Positions 53,498 to 62,143 of a stretch of 64,000 bases of DNA are shown here, in pieces. This DNA comes from Nocardioides humilatus (GTDB lineage Bacteria; Actinomycetota; Actinomycetes; Propionibacteriales; Nocardioidaceae). The stretch lies in the NCBI RefSeq assembly GCF_008373755.1, contig NZ_VUJV01000001.1:744001-808000 (forward strand), given 5' to 3'. Numbering within the stretch: the first letter of the stretch is position 1; each line of letters opens with the position of its first letter. A model generated the notes under the pieces. It was not told the origin of the DNA. It ran no database searches and worked only from the letters and a program-made list of their open reading frames with translations. Both the position numbers and the translations under genes were made by a program.

Positions 53498-55032
53498 GAC
53501 TTCGCCGAGAAGTCGACCGAGTGCCACCCGGTGGAACCATCGGGCAGGACGTCGCTCTCCACACCTGTCTGCACGTCGCCATCCTTGCCGATGGCCCGGA
53601 CGCGCAGCTCGTGGTCCCCCTCGTCGACCTCGATCTCCGCGCGCCACTGGACCCAGGTGTCGTTGCTCGGGACTCGCGCCAGCTCGGCAGCGGTCCACGC
53701 GCCGCCGTCGAGGGACACCTCGACGCCCTCGATGCCGGTGTGCTGCTTCCAGGCCGTGCCGGCACACACGAACGTGCCCGCGTCGACCTCCTCGCCGCCG
53801 TCGGGGACGTCGATCCGCGAAGCGATCTTGACCGGCCCCTGCTCCGACCAGCCGCGCGTGGTCCAGTAGGCGTCGATGCGGTCGAAGGTCGTGACCTCCA
53901 TGTCGACGACCCACTTGCAGGCCGACACGTAGCCGTAGAGGCCCGGCACGATCGTGCGCACCGGGAAGCCGTGCTCGATGGTGAGCGGCTCGCCGTTCAT
54001 GTAGACGGCGAGCATCGCGTTGCGGTCGTCGGTCAGCTCCCGCAACGGGGTGCCGCAGGTCCAGCCGTCATCCGAGGTCTGCAGTACGGCGTCCGCCCCG
54101 TCCTGGATGCCCAGCTCGGCCAGGAGTCCGGCCAACCGGACTCCGCTCCACCACGCGTTGCCGATCAGGCTGCCGCCGACCTCGTTGGAGACGCAGTTGA
54201 GGGTGATCCAGTCCTCGGTGATCTCGCGCGCGACGAGGTCGTCGTAGGACAAGGTGACCTCGCGGTCGACCATGCCGTGGATGCGCAGCTGCCAGTCCTT
54301 GAGCCGGATGCTCGGCTTCAGGATGGCGGTGTCGATCAGGTAGAAGTCCGCGGCCGAGGTCTGCCACGGGTGCACGCCCGACACCTCGACCTTCACCCCG
54401 CGCGGCTGGATCGGCTTGGTCACCTGGTCGACGCGCAGCAGGCGCCGGTCCTTCTCGACCGCCGCGCGCTGGTTGCCCGCGACCTTGCCGAGGATCGCCG
54501 AGAGCACGGCGATACCACCCACCGCGCCGGTCGCGATGAAGAAGCCGCGCCGGCTGTGGGTCGGGTCGGTCGCCTCGTCGTCGGACGCCTCCACCAGCTC
54601 CCAGCGGCGCAGCCAACCAGCCAGCACCGCCAGCCCGATCAGCCAGGTCACGTAGCCGGCGATCACCGGGACGATCATGGTGCCGGCCGGCCCGGGCTTG
54701 ACCGTGACGGCGGCGAAGCCGGCGACCCCCAGCGCGGTGAACCCGGCGACCGTGATCCACCACCGGGTCCGGGCCACCCGGCCGAGGAGGGCGAAGACGA
54801 TCGTCATGATGACGAACATCCCGATGAGCAGGACCATCTTGTCGTGGGTCTTGAACGTGTCGATCGCCCAGTGGACGACCCCGTCGGGGGTGATGTCGCG
54901 GACGCCCTCGGCGACGGCGACCACCGGCGAGGCCCGCACGCGCATGATGCCGGCGACCAAATAGCTGACGCCCAGTCCGAGTGCCCCGACGACGACACCG
55001 GACAGCCACCACCAGGTTCGGGACGTCCTCAC
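53494..55032 (-). CDS. Membrane-anchored molybdopterin (sulfite-oxidase family) oxidoreductase
   Basis: 512 residues from GTG 55032. Four membrane helices (about 8-30, 66-84, 91-110, 118-140) come first. An internal twin-arginine-like SRRGFFIATGAVGG at 160-173 leads helix five. The molybdopterin domain has DWITLNCVSNEVGGSLIGNAWW (Cys280, the Mo ligand) and FPVRTIVPGLYGYVSACKWV. A Mo-co dimerisation Ig-like domain ends the chain. Probably exposed on the outer face. Substrate unknown; coupled to the downstream SDR. Confidence 0.9.
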   Translation of the reverse strand: MRTSRTWWWLSGVVVGALGLGVSYLVAGIMRVRASPVVAVAEGVRDITPDGVVHWAIDTFKTHDKMVLLIGMFVIMTIVFALLGRVARTRWWITVAGFTALGVAGFAAVTVKPGPAGTMIVPVIAGYVTWLIGLAVLAGWLRRWELVEASDDEATDPTHSRRGFFIATGAVGGIAVLSAILGKVAGNQRAAVEKDRRLLRVDQVTKPIQPRGVKVEVSGVHPWQTSAADFYLIDTAILKPSIRLKDWQLRIHGMVDREVTLSYDDLVAREITEDWITLNCVSNEVGGSLIGNAWWSGVRLAGLLAELGIQDGADAVLQTSDDGWTCGTPLRELTDDRNAMLAVYMNGEPLTIEHGFPVRTIVPGLYGYVSACKWVVDMEVTTFDRIDAYWTTRGWSEQGPVKIASRIDVPDGGEEVDAGTFVCAGTAWKQHTGIEGVEVSLDGGAWTAAELARVPSNDTWVQWRAEIEVDEGDHELRVRAIGKDGDVQTGVESDVLPDGSTGWHSVDFSAKS

Positions 55033-55063
55033 GCGTTGATTGTTACTCAGGCATGATCGGCGC

Positions 55064-55594
55064 GTGAACCAACCGCCCTTTCCGGGCTCGATCCGGACCG
55101 GTATCGGCACCGACGTCCATCGACTGGTGCCGCGCGCGGAGGACGACCCGCCGATGCAGGTCGCGGGCCTGGCGTGGCCTGAGGAGGCCCAGACCCTCGA
55201 GGGGCACTCCGATGCTGACGTCGCCGCCCACGCGGCCTGCGACGCCCTGCTCTCCGCCGCTGGCATCGGCGACCTGGGCAGCAACTTCGGCACCTCGGAC
55301 CCGGCCTGGGCCGGCGCTGCCGGGGTCGCGCTGCTCGAGGAGACGGTCCGACGCGTCCGCGCTGCCGGTTACGAGATCGGCAACGTCTCGGTGCAGGTCA
55401 TCGGCAACCGCCCGCGACTGGGCCCGCGCCGGGCCGAGGCCGAGGCTGCGCTCTCGGCGGCCGCGGGCGCACCGGTGTCGGTCTCCGCGACGACCACCGA
55501 CGGCCTGGGACTCACGGGCAGGGGCGAGGGCGTCGCCGCGATCGCGACGGCACTCGTGCACGCCGTACTCACTGACGGGAAGGGACACCTGTGA
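55064..55594 (+). CDS. ispF: 2-C-methyl-D-erythritol 2,4-cyclodiphosphate synthase
   Basis: 176 residues from GTG 55064. Zinc ligands in GTDVHRL (DxH) and the later His in [29 protein letters not shown] and [20 protein letters not shown] are conserved. It makes MEcPP in the MEP isoprenoid pathway. ispD lies 1.4 kb downstream on the same strand. The stop overlaps the hydrolase GTG (GTGA). Confidence 0.97.
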   Translation: MNQPPFPGSIRTGIGTDVHRLVPRAEDDPPMQVAGLAWPEEAQTLEGHSDADVAAHAACDALLSAAGIGDLGSNFGTSDPAWAGAAGVALLEETVRRVRAAGYEIGNVSVQVIGNRPRLGPRRAEAEAALSAAAGAPVSVSATTTDGLGLTGRGEGVAAIATALVHAVLTDGKGHL

Positions 55595-56508
55595 CCACCG
55601 CTTCGCTCACGACGTACGACGGCCTCGACCTCCACGTGACCGTCCATGGCCCCGATGACGCCCCGGTGAGCGTGCTGCTCGCGCACTGCTGGACGGCCGA
55701 CGAGTCCGACTGGCACTACCAGGTCGAGGACCTGCTCTCCCGCTTCGGCCACCAGGTCCGCGTCATCACGTGGGACCACCGAGGACACGGCCGGAGCAGC
55801 CGCACCCCTGAGAAGGACTGCACGATCCCCAACCTGGCGCGCGACCTCGGGGCGGTGGCCGACACCTTCGCGCCGGACGGGCTCCTCGTCATCGCCGGCC
55901 ACTCCATCGGCGGCATGACGATCACCGAGATCCCCGACGAGTGCCCCCACCTGCTCCCCCGGATCGCCGGGCTGGCCCTGATCTCGACCTCCGGCGGTGA
56001 CCTGCACACGGTGACGCTGGGCCTGCCCGAGGTCGGCCCGATGCTGCGCGACCGGCTGCCGTTCTTGCTCGCCACCCGTGCCCGGATGCTCAGCCTCTCC
56101 CGCCGGCAGCGGTTCCCGATGATCGAACGCACGCTCACCCGGAAGTTCCTCTTCGGCCAACCGCAGAAGCCCCGCGACATCGGCCACGTGGTCGACCAGC
56201 TGATCCACTGCCCACCGGAGACCTGGTCGGGCTTCTTCCGCGACATGATGGCCCACGACCGGATCGGCAGCCTGACGCGGTTCGACGGCATCCCGACGAT
56301 CGTCCTCGTCGGCTCCCACGACGTGGTCACACCGCCCAACCACGCGCGCGTCCTGTCAGCCGGCATCCGCGGTGCGCGGCTGGTCGTGGCGCCCGAGGCC
56401 GGTCACTACCTTCCGTTCGAGCGACGCGAGCTCGTCAGTGACGAGCTCGGCACCCTGACCGAAGGAGCGCTGGCGCGCGCGGCCGGCTCGCGACGCGCGG
56501 CGGGGTAA
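55591..56508 (+). CDS. Alpha/beta hydrolase
   Basis: 305 residues, GTG start overlapping ispF. Oxyanion region [21 protein letters not shown], nucleophile GHSIGGM, acid in [11 protein letters not shown], and His in [11 protein letters not shown]. Typical esterase/epoxide-hydrolase-like enzyme; substrate unknown. Confidence 0.92.
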   Translation: MTTASLTTYDGLDLHVTVHGPDDAPVSVLLAHCWTADESDWHYQVEDLLSRFGHQVRVITWDHRGHGRSSRTPEKDCTIPNLARDLGAVADTFAPDGLLVIAGHSIGGMTITEIPDECPHLLPRIAGLALISTSGGDLHTVTLGLPEVGPMLRDRLPFLLATRARMLSLSRRQRFPMIERTLTRKFLFGQPQKPRDIGHVVDQLIHCPPETWSGFFRDMMAHDRIGSLTRFDGIPTIVLVGSHDVVTPPNHARVLSAGIRGARLVVAPEAGHYLPFERRELVSDELGTLTEGALARAAGSRRAAG

Positions 56509-56518
56509 CGAGCCAGGT

Positions 56519-56887
56519 TCAGGCCGCGTTGACCCGGCGGTGGCCGATCATCACGACGCCCTCGACGACCTTGACCTCGTAGACGGGCACGGCCACGTGG
56601 GTGTCGTCCAGGCACCGCCCGGTGCGCAGGTCGAAGCCGTGCTTGTGGGCGGGTGAGGCGACGAACGGCACCTCGCCCCGACGTCCGACGATGCCCTTGG
56701 CGATGCCACCGGCCGCCGCCCGACCGAAGGGGTCGTGGTTGCCGAGCGCGTAGACGGAATCGTCCGGGGTCCGGAAGATCGCGATCGCCTGTCCGTGGAC
56801 GAGCGCGGTCACGCCGCGGTCGACCTCGAGCTCGACCAGCCGGCAGACCGGCTGCCACTCCTCGTCAAGCGCGGACCCGGACACCAT
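56519..56887 (-). CDS. nirD: Nitrite reductase small subunit NirD-like (Rieske fold)
   Basis: 122 residues from the ATG at 56887. It begins [30 protein letters not shown] and has [23 protein letters not shown] and [18 protein letters not shown]. The Rieske cluster Cys ligands are replaced (NHD, HKH), as expected for NirD. It would partner NirB in NADH-dependent nitrite reduction, but no nirB is in the window. Confidence 0.9.
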   Translation of the reverse strand: MVSGSALDEEWQPVCRLVELEVDRGVTALVHGQAIAIFRTPDDSVYALGNHDPFGRAAAGGIAKGIVGRRGEVPFVASPAHKHGFDLRTGRCLDDTHVAVPVYEVKVVEGVVMIGHRRVNAA

Positions 56888-56995
56888 GACCGCGACCGTA
56901 GGGTCGCGCTGTTCACGCCAGCGTTTCGGCGTGTAACAGCCGTGAAAACCATTCCTCACCCGAGGAGCACTCGATCGCGTGGCTACGCTGCGCCC

Positions 56996-57676
56996 ATGTC
57001 TGCCGCCGTCGTCATCCTCGGAGCCGGCAGCGGCTCGCGGGTCGGAGCCGAGATCAACAAGGTCCTGCTCGACCTCGACGGCATGCCGGTGCTGACGCAC
57101 TCCGTGCTCACGGCGCTGTCGCTGCCGGACGTCGAGCCTGTCGTGGTCGTGTGCCGGCCCGGCGAGGAGGAGCAGGTCGCCCGCGCGGTCGGACCCCACC
57201 TGGGCGACCGCGACGTGCTCCTGGTGGCCGGGGGCGCGACACGCCACGGCTCCGAGCAGGCCGCCCTCGCGCTGCTCGCCGACCGGATCGAGGCGGGCGA
57301 GATCGACGTGGTCGTCATCCACGACGGCGCCCGGGCCCTGGCCCCGGCCGGGCTCTTCACGCAGACGATCGCGACCGCGCGTGACTACGGCGGCGCCGTA
57401 CCGACCGTCCAGTTGGCGGGCCTGTTGCCCCGCGATCCTCGCGACGCACTGCCCGCCGGCAGGCTGGCCGGCGTACAGACGCCCCAGGCCTTCCGGGCTG
57501 CGCCCCTGCTGGCCGCCTACCGCGCCGCGGCGACCGACGACTTCGACGGCACCGACACGGCCGCGTGCCTGGAGCGCTACCAGCCCGACCTCGTGATCGA
57601 GGCGGTGCCGGCGAGCCCGGCGAACCTCAAGATCACCTACGCCGAAGATCTCGTCACGGCCTCGCGCCTTCGCTGA
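56996..57676 (+). CDS. ispD: IspD-type 2-C-methyl-D-erythritol 4-phosphate cytidylyltransferase
   Basis: 226 residues from the ATG at 56996. The nucleotide site has [14 protein letters not shown] (Arg15 and Lys22, matching E. coli IspD Arg20/Lys27), [18 protein letters not shown] (Asp110), VQTPQAF and NLKITYAED (late Lys). The motif usually reading PVxDTxK is divergent here (PTVQLAGLL). It converts MEP to CDP-ME. A related but degenerate protein is convergent next door. Confidence 0.85.
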   Translation: MSAAVVILGAGSGSRVGAEINKVLLDLDGMPVLTHSVLTALSLPDVEPVVVVCRPGEEEQVARAVGPHLGDRDVLLVAGGATRHGSEQAALALLADRIEAGEIDVVVIHDGARALAPAGLFTQTIATARDYGGAVPTVQLAGLLPRDPRDALPAGRLAGVQTPQAFRAAPLLAAYRAAATDDFDGTDTAACLERYQPDLVIEAVPASPANLKITYAEDLVTASRLR

Positions 57677-57691
57677 GGCCGTTCCCTCAGG

Positions 57692-58270
57692 TCAGCGCGG
57701 TTCGGTGAGCGCCTCGAGCACCCGCAGATCCTCGTCGGTCTCGGCTCGGCGAGCCGACGGCGGCGCTTCCACGAGCGCAACTCCGGCCGACGACCGCAGC
57801 TGATCGACCAGCGCGACGAAGTCGGTCACCGGGCGACCGTCGAGGGCAGCGACGACGCGCGCCGGCAGCACCACGGGGGAGCAGATCGCTGCCAGGCCGT
57901 CGCGGTCGATGGTCGCGCCGAGCCGGCCGTCCACGACCTGCTTGACCGTGTCGGTGACCGGTCGCACCCCGACGACCACCACATCGCGGGCCGCGGCCGT
58001 CCGGACGCACGAGGCGATGAAGTCGGGCGGCGTCATCGGGCAGAGCGGGTCGTGGAGCACGAGCGCCCGGCCGCTGTCGGCGACCACGTGCCACGGGACG
58101 GTCACGTCGACCAGGTCGACACCCGCCTCCCCCATGGCCCACGCCGCGGCCGCAACCAGAGCCTCGCCGTGGACCAGGCGATAGGGCAACGAGCCTCGGT
58201 CCTCGTCGACCACGAAGCCGACCGCCCGCTCGGGCTCGGCGTAGACGTCGTCGTACGGCTCCGGGATCAC
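57692..58270 (-). CDS. Degenerate IspD-like protein
   Basis: 192 residues, GTG start. It matches IspD in LPYRLVHGEALV, VLHDPLCPMTPPDF, VGVRPVTDTVKQVVDGRLG (104-116) and CSPVVLP, and ends ETDEDLRVLEAL. It lacks the N-terminal GxGxRxG...K loop that binds CTP. It holds the position directly after carD where ispD sits in mycobacteria. Probably a non-catalytic or altered paralogue. Confidence 0.75.
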   Translation of the reverse strand: MIPEPYDDVYAEPERAVGFVVDEDRGSLPYRLVHGEALVAAAAWAMGEAGVDLVDVTVPWHVVADSGRALVLHDPLCPMTPPDFIASCVRTAAARDVVVVGVRPVTDTVKQVVDGRLGATIDRDGLAAICSPVVLPARVVAALDGRPVTDFVALVDQLRSSAGVALVEAPPSARRAETDEDLRVLEALTEPR

Positions 58271-58300
58271 CGTTCAGAAACTAGTGCAGGCGCAAATGCA

Positions 58301-58333
58301 ACGGTGCCCCTACCCGGAGGGCAGGGGCACCGT
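58301..58333 (-). terminator. Hairpin terminator downstream of carD
   Basis: An 11-bp perfect stem (58301-58311 with 58323-58333; ACGGTGCCCCT/AGGGGCACCGT) with an 11-base loop, starting 12 bases after the carD stop. The following minus-strand bases TGCATTTG are only weakly T-rich. Confidence 0.7.
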
Positions 58334-58344
58334 GTGGCTGTGAA

Positions 58345-58830
58345 TCAGCTGGCGAGGACCTCGTCGAGGATGGTCTCAGCCTTGTCCTCGTTGGTGTGCT
58401 CGGCCAGTGCCAGCTCGGAGACGAGGATCTGCCGGGCCTTGGCCAGCATCCGCTTCTCGCCCGCAGAGAGGCCACGGTCACGCTCGCGGCGCCACAGGTC
58501 GCGGACGACCTCGGCGACCTTCATGACGTCGCCGCTGTGCAGCTTCTCCAGGTTGGCCTTGTAGCGGCGCGACCAGTTGGTCGGCTCCTCGACGTGCTCG
58601 GCACGGAGGACGCCGAAGACCTTCTCGAGGCCTTCCTTGTCGACGACGTCACGAACCCCGACCAGATCGAGGTTGCACGCCGGCACCCGGACGACCAGGT
58701 CCTGCTGGGCGACGATCCGAAGTACGAGGTACTGCCGCTCCTCCCCTTTGATTGTCCGCATCTCGATGTCCTCGATAACAGCGGCCCCGTGATTGGGATA
58801 GACGACCGTTTCGCCGACGGTAAAAGTCAT
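58345..58830 (-). CDS. carD: CarD-family transcriptional regulator
   Basis: 161 residues. The N-terminal RNA-polymerase-interaction (Tudor-like) domain has [21 protein letters not shown]. The C-terminal helical DNA-binding domain has [21 protein letters not shown], with the conserved Trp that stabilises the open promoter complex. It binds the RNAP beta subunit and controls rRNA promoters. A strong hairpin terminator follows. Confidence 0.97.
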   Translation of the reverse strand: MTFTVGETVVYPNHGAAVIEDIEMRTIKGEERQYLVLRIVAQQDLVVRVPACNLDLVGVRDVVDKEGLEKVFGVLRAEHVEEPTNWSRRYKANLEKLHSGDVMKVAEVVRDLWRRERDRGLSAGEKRMLAKARQILVSELALAEHTNEDKAETILDEVLAS

Positions 58831-59053
58831 AGGTGATGAACCCCTTCCTAGGCCTCCATCTTAGCACGCCTCAGGCTCTCCTCAGAATGCGTTTGCGCAG
58901 GTCAGGACGGCAATCGCGGGCTTGACATCGCGCCGGACGTGTGGTGGGCAAGGTCACACAGATCGGTCAGATGACCGCAGTGGCGCGGGTTCCGGCGACG
59001 ACACTCTCCGGGCGCGGCTGCACCGCGCGGGCAGGTGGTCAATACTGCTCGCC

Positions 59054-59962
59054 ATGGGAGAGCAGAGCGACGAGCAGGTTCCGGGAGACCTGGTGGACGC
59101 CGACATCGACGAGCTCGAGGACGACATCGACGACGACCTGACGGACGACGTCACGGACATCGATGACCTCGACGAAGCCGACGAGGACGAGGAGGCCGAC
59201 GAAGCCGACGAGGACGAGGAGCCGGCTGCGGCACCCGTTCGTCCCCGCTTGCTCGACCGGGTCCGCTGGACGCCCGTGCTCTTCCTCCAGGCCGCCCACG
59301 CCAAGCAGGCGATCGTCACCGCGCTCGCCATGGGCGGCGTCGCCGCAGTCGCGGGACGGCCCGCACGCGAGGCGGGCGTCGTGCTCCTGACCGTGCTCGT
59401 CGGCCAGGCCATCCTCGGCTGGCACAACGACATCGTCGACCGCGAGCGCGACGCTGCGCACCACACCCGGGGCAAGCCGATCGGCGACGGCCGTCTCGAC
59501 CCGGGCTCGGCCTGGTACGCCATCGTCGTCGCCGGCCTGATCCTGGTGCCGCTCTCGATCACGACCGGCATCACCGCCGGCGGCATCTACCTCGTCTCGG
59601 TCTGCGTCGGCATGCTCGGCAACGTGGTCCTGCGCACCGGCCTCTTCTCGTGGGTCACGTGGGCGATCTCGTTCGCGATGCTGCCGGCTTACCTCTCCTA
59701 CGGCGGCTGGGGCGGTCAGGCCGTCGGCGACCCGCCCCAGACCTCCATGACCGTCCTCGCCGCGCTGCTCGGCATCGGCGTGCACTTCATGCGGGCCGTG
59801 TGGGGCCTGGTCGCCGACCACGAGGACGGCTGGACCTACCTCCCACTCAAGCTGGGCCTCAAGCTCGGCGCGACCCGGCTACTCGCGCTCGCGACCCTCT
59901 ACACGATCGTGATCGCGGTACTCCTCGCCGTCTTCGGCGCCCGCGACGGGCTGTCCCAGTGA
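59054..59962 (+). CDS. UbiA-family prenyltransferase with acidic N-terminal extension
   Basis: 302 residues from the ATG at 59054. The first ~60 residues are almost all Asp/Glu (ADIDELEDDIDDDLTDDV, ADEDEEADEADEDEE). Eight or so membrane helices follow with the prenyl-diphosphate motif GWHNDIVDRERDA (NDxxDxxxD) and a second DHEDGWTY. It would transfer a prenyl chain to an aromatic or sugar acceptor; acceptor unknown. The stop lies inside a 12-bp tandem repeat. Confidence 0.88.
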   Translation: MGEQSDEQVPGDLVDADIDELEDDIDDDLTDDVTDIDDLDEADEDEEADEADEDEEPAAAPVRPRLLDRVRWTPVLFLQAAHAKQAIVTALAMGGVAAVAGRPAREAGVVLLTVLVGQAILGWHNDIVDRERDAAHHTRGKPIGDGRLDPGSAWYAIVVAGLILVPLSITTGITAGGIYLVSVCVGMLGNVVLRTGLFSWVTWAISFAMLPAYLSYGGWGGQAVGDPPQTSMTVLAALLGIGVHFMRAVWGLVADHEDGWTYLPLKLGLKLGATRLLALATLYTIVIAVLLAVFGARDGLSQ

Positions 59963-59989
59963 CGGTCCCAATGACGGGCCCAGTGACCG
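59954..59989 (+). repeat. Three tandem 12-bp repeats at the UbiA stop codon
   Basis: TCCCAGTGACGG, TCCCAATGACGG, GCCCAGTGACCG. The first unit contains the stop of the prenyltransferase. Variation in copy number would not alter the protein beyond its last residue. Confidence 0.75.
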
Positions 59990-60093
59990 CGATCGGACCG
60001 CTGCGCAGGCATCGGGCCGCGAGGCACTAGAGTTCGACCCGCTCCTCGTGAGCACCCGACCGACCAGTAGATGATTGTGCGGAGGCCCGCCAA

Positions 60094-60705
60094 ATGCACC
60101 ACCGACGCTCGACCGCGACCGCTCTCGCCGCGGTGCTGCTCCCCCTGGCTGCCACGCTGACGTCCTGCGGCTTCGACGCACCGACCGACCGCGTCAACAC
60201 CATCGCCGCCGGCGTCAACAACCGCGAGGGGTCCGTCGACGTGCTCGGCGCCCGCGTGGTCGCGTGGGCCGACGGCCAGGGCCGCCTCATCGGCGCGCTG
60301 GCCTACAACGACAACGACGCCACCAAGCCCGCGACGCTGACCGGCGTCACCGGCGAAGGCATCACGGCCGTGGTCCCGCAGGGCATCGAGGTCGACCCCG
60401 GCAAGGGCCTCAACCTCGCCAGCGACGACGTCGCTCCGATCGCGGTCGAGGGCGACTTCGCCGCGGGCGAGGTCATCACGGTGACGCTGGCCTTCAGCAC
60501 CGACGAGACGGCCTCGGTCGACACGCCGGTCGTGAAGCCCTGCCGTCAATACTCCGACATCCTCGCCCCCGACTTCGCTGCCGAGGCCGGCGAGGAGTCC
60601 GAGGCCCCCGAGGCCGAGGAGTCCGAGGCGCCGGCGGAAGAGTCGGAGACCGACGACACCTACCTCTGCGACCACCCGACCGTTGCCGTGGAGGGCCACG
60701 AGTGA
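60094..60705 (+). CDS. LpqE-like lipoprotein
   Basis: 203 residues with lipobox LTSC (Cys25). The mature domain ([40 protein letters not shown]) has the beta-sandwich pattern of PCuAC/LpqE proteins, followed by an acidic tail ([14 protein letters not shown]). In mycobacteria lpqE is next to carD, and here it is 1.3 kb away, which supports the match. The His/Met copper ligands are not evident. The stop overlaps the gpmA GTG. Confidence 0.75.
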   Translation: MHHRRSTATALAAVLLPLAATLTSCGFDAPTDRVNTIAAGVNNREGSVDVLGARVVAWADGQGRLIGALAYNDNDATKPATLTGVTGEGITAVVPQGIEVDPGKGLNLASDDVAPIAVEGDFAAGEVITVTLAFSTDETASVDTPVVKPCRQYSDILAPDFAAEAGEESEAPEAEESEAPAEESETDDTYLCDHPTVAVEGHE

Positions 60706-61448
60706 CCTCGACGCTGGTCCTGCTCCGCCACGGCGAGAGCGAGTGGAACGCGAAGAACCTCTTCACCGGCTGGGTTGACGTCCAGCTCACCGACAAGGGC
60801 CGCGGCGAAGCGGTCCGCGGCGGCGAGCAGCTGGTCGAGGCCGGCATCCTGCCGACGGTCGTCCACACCAGCCTCCAGCGCCGCGCGATCAACACCGCCG
60901 CCCTCGCGCTCGACGCCGCCGATCGCCACTGGATCCCGGTGCGCCGCTCGTGGCGGCTCAACGAGCGCCACTACGGCGCGCTCCAGGGCAAGGACAAGAA
61001 GCAGACGCTCGACCAGTACGGCGAGGAGCAGTTCATGCTCTGGCGCCGCTCGTTCGACGTCCCCCCGCCGGCGCTCGCCGACGACGACCAGTACTCCCAG
61101 GTGGGCGACCCGCGCTACGCCGATCTCGGCGACGAGATGCCCCGCACCGAGTGCCTCAAGGACGTCATCGCCCGCCTCGTCCCCTACTGGGAGAGCGGCA
61201 TCGTCCCCGACCTGCGCGCCGGCCACACGGTGCTCGTCGCCGCGCACGGCAACAGCCTGCGCGCGATCGTGAAGCACCTCGACGGCATCAGCGACGAGGA
61301 CATCGCCGGGCTCAACATCCCGACCGGCATGCCGCTCGTCTACGAGCTCGACGACGAGACCCTGCAGCCGGTCACCAAGGGTGGCCGCTACCTCGACCCC
61401 GAGGCCGCCGCAGCGGCGGCCGCAGCGGTCGCCAACCAGGGCCGCTGA
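60702..61448 (+). CDS. gpmA: 2,3-bisphosphoglycerate-dependent phosphoglycerate mutase
   Basis: 248 residues from GTG 60702 (GTGA overlap with the lipoprotein gene). [12 protein letters not shown] carries the phosphohistidine; [20 protein letters not shown] and [15 protein letters not shown] (second His) complete the active site. It interconverts 3- and 2-phosphoglycerate in glycolysis. It ends in an Ala-rich tail. Confidence 0.97.
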   Translation: MTSTLVLLRHGESEWNAKNLFTGWVDVQLTDKGRGEAVRGGEQLVEAGILPTVVHTSLQRRAINTAALALDAADRHWIPVRRSWRLNERHYGALQGKDKKQTLDQYGEEQFMLWRRSFDVPPPALADDDQYSQVGDPRYADLGDEMPRTECLKDVIARLVPYWESGIVPDLRAGHTVLVAAHGNSLRAIVKHLDGISDEDIAGLNIPTGMPLVYELDDETLQPVTKGGRYLDPEAAAAAAAAVANQGR

Positions 61449-61469
61449 CCGCGGGCCCCTGACCGGGGC

Positions 61470-62024
61470 CTAGCTCGCGAGCACGCCGTCGGCGACGACG
61501 GCAAGCATCGAGCGCGCCGCCTCGGCGTCCAGCTCACTGTTGTCGACCACCGCGGCCACCCCGCCCACCAGGCGGCACAGCTGCATCGCGTCGACGTCGG
61601 CGCGCATGGCGCCCTCGCTCGCCAGGGTGTCGATGATCCGCTGGTTGGCATTGAGGTAGGTGCGGCACTTCGCCGCGAAGGGCGAGCCCTCGTCGCCGAG
61701 CGCGCTCGTGATGCGCCAGGCCGCGCCCTTGTGGCGGGTGAGGAACTCGACGTAGGTGTCGAACCACGACAGCAGGCGGTCGCGCGCGCTGCCCTCGGCA
61801 GCCAGCGCCTTCTCAACGGCCTCCGTGACCGTTTCGACCCACGCTTGGAGCGCGGCGTCGTAGAGCGCTTCCTTGGTCGGGAAGTGGCGATAGAGGGTGC
61901 CGACGCCAACCTCAGCGGCCTTGGCGACCTCGTCCATCGAGACGGCGTCGTAGCCCTTCTCACGGAAGAGGGCGCGCGCGAGCTCGACGATCCGCTCGCG
62001 GTTGCGCACGGCGTCTGCTCGCAC
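61470..62024 (-). CDS. TetR-family transcriptional repressor
   Basis: 184 residues from GTG 62024, with GAGGTGG upstream. The HTH is LARALFREKGYDAVSMDEVAKAAEVGVGTLYRHFPTKEALY. The C-terminal half matches a TetR_C SACE_7040/AcrR-like fold (RDRLLSWFDTYVEFLTRHKGAAWRI). Divergent from the DHA2 exporter, with two identical-pattern operators in the gap, so it very likely represses both. Confidence 0.94.
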   Translation of the reverse strand: MRADAVRNRERIVELARALFREKGYDAVSMDEVAKAAEVGVGTLYRHFPTKEALYDAALQAWVETVTEAVEKALAAEGSARDRLLSWFDTYVEFLTRHKGAAWRITSALGDEGSPFAAKCRTYLNANQRIIDTLASEGAMRADVDAMQLCRLVGGVAAVVDNSELDAEAARSMLAVVADGVLAS

Positions 62025-62045
62025 CGAATTCCACCTCTCCCTTGC

Positions 62046-62067
62046 TAAACGGAGACACCCTCCGTAT
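62046..62067. promoter_or_regulatory. TetR operator O1 (CGGAG-N5-CTCCG)
   Basis: Palindrome ACGGAG-acacc-CTCCGT with flanking TAA and AT, 22 bp upstream of the tetR GTG. The same pattern recurs 32 bp away. Confidence 0.75.
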
Positions 62068-62077
62068 CGTTGAGGAC

Positions 62078-62099
62078 TAACCGGAGTCATCCTCCGCAT
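62078..62099. promoter_or_regulatory. TetR operator O2 (CGGAG-N5-CTCCG)
   Basis: Second copy, CGGAG-tcatc-CTCCG with the same TAA/AT flanks, centred 32 bp (three helical turns) from O1 and 45 bp before the exporter start. Confidence 0.75.
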
Positions 62100-62143
62100 A
62101 AAGAGTACCTCGGCCCACCCGGCCAGAACAGGACACCACCACC

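Noticed and set aside
58922-58950. TTGACA at 58922 as a -35 promoter element for the UbiA gene
   Set aside because: No acceptable -10 hexamer 16-18 bases downstream.
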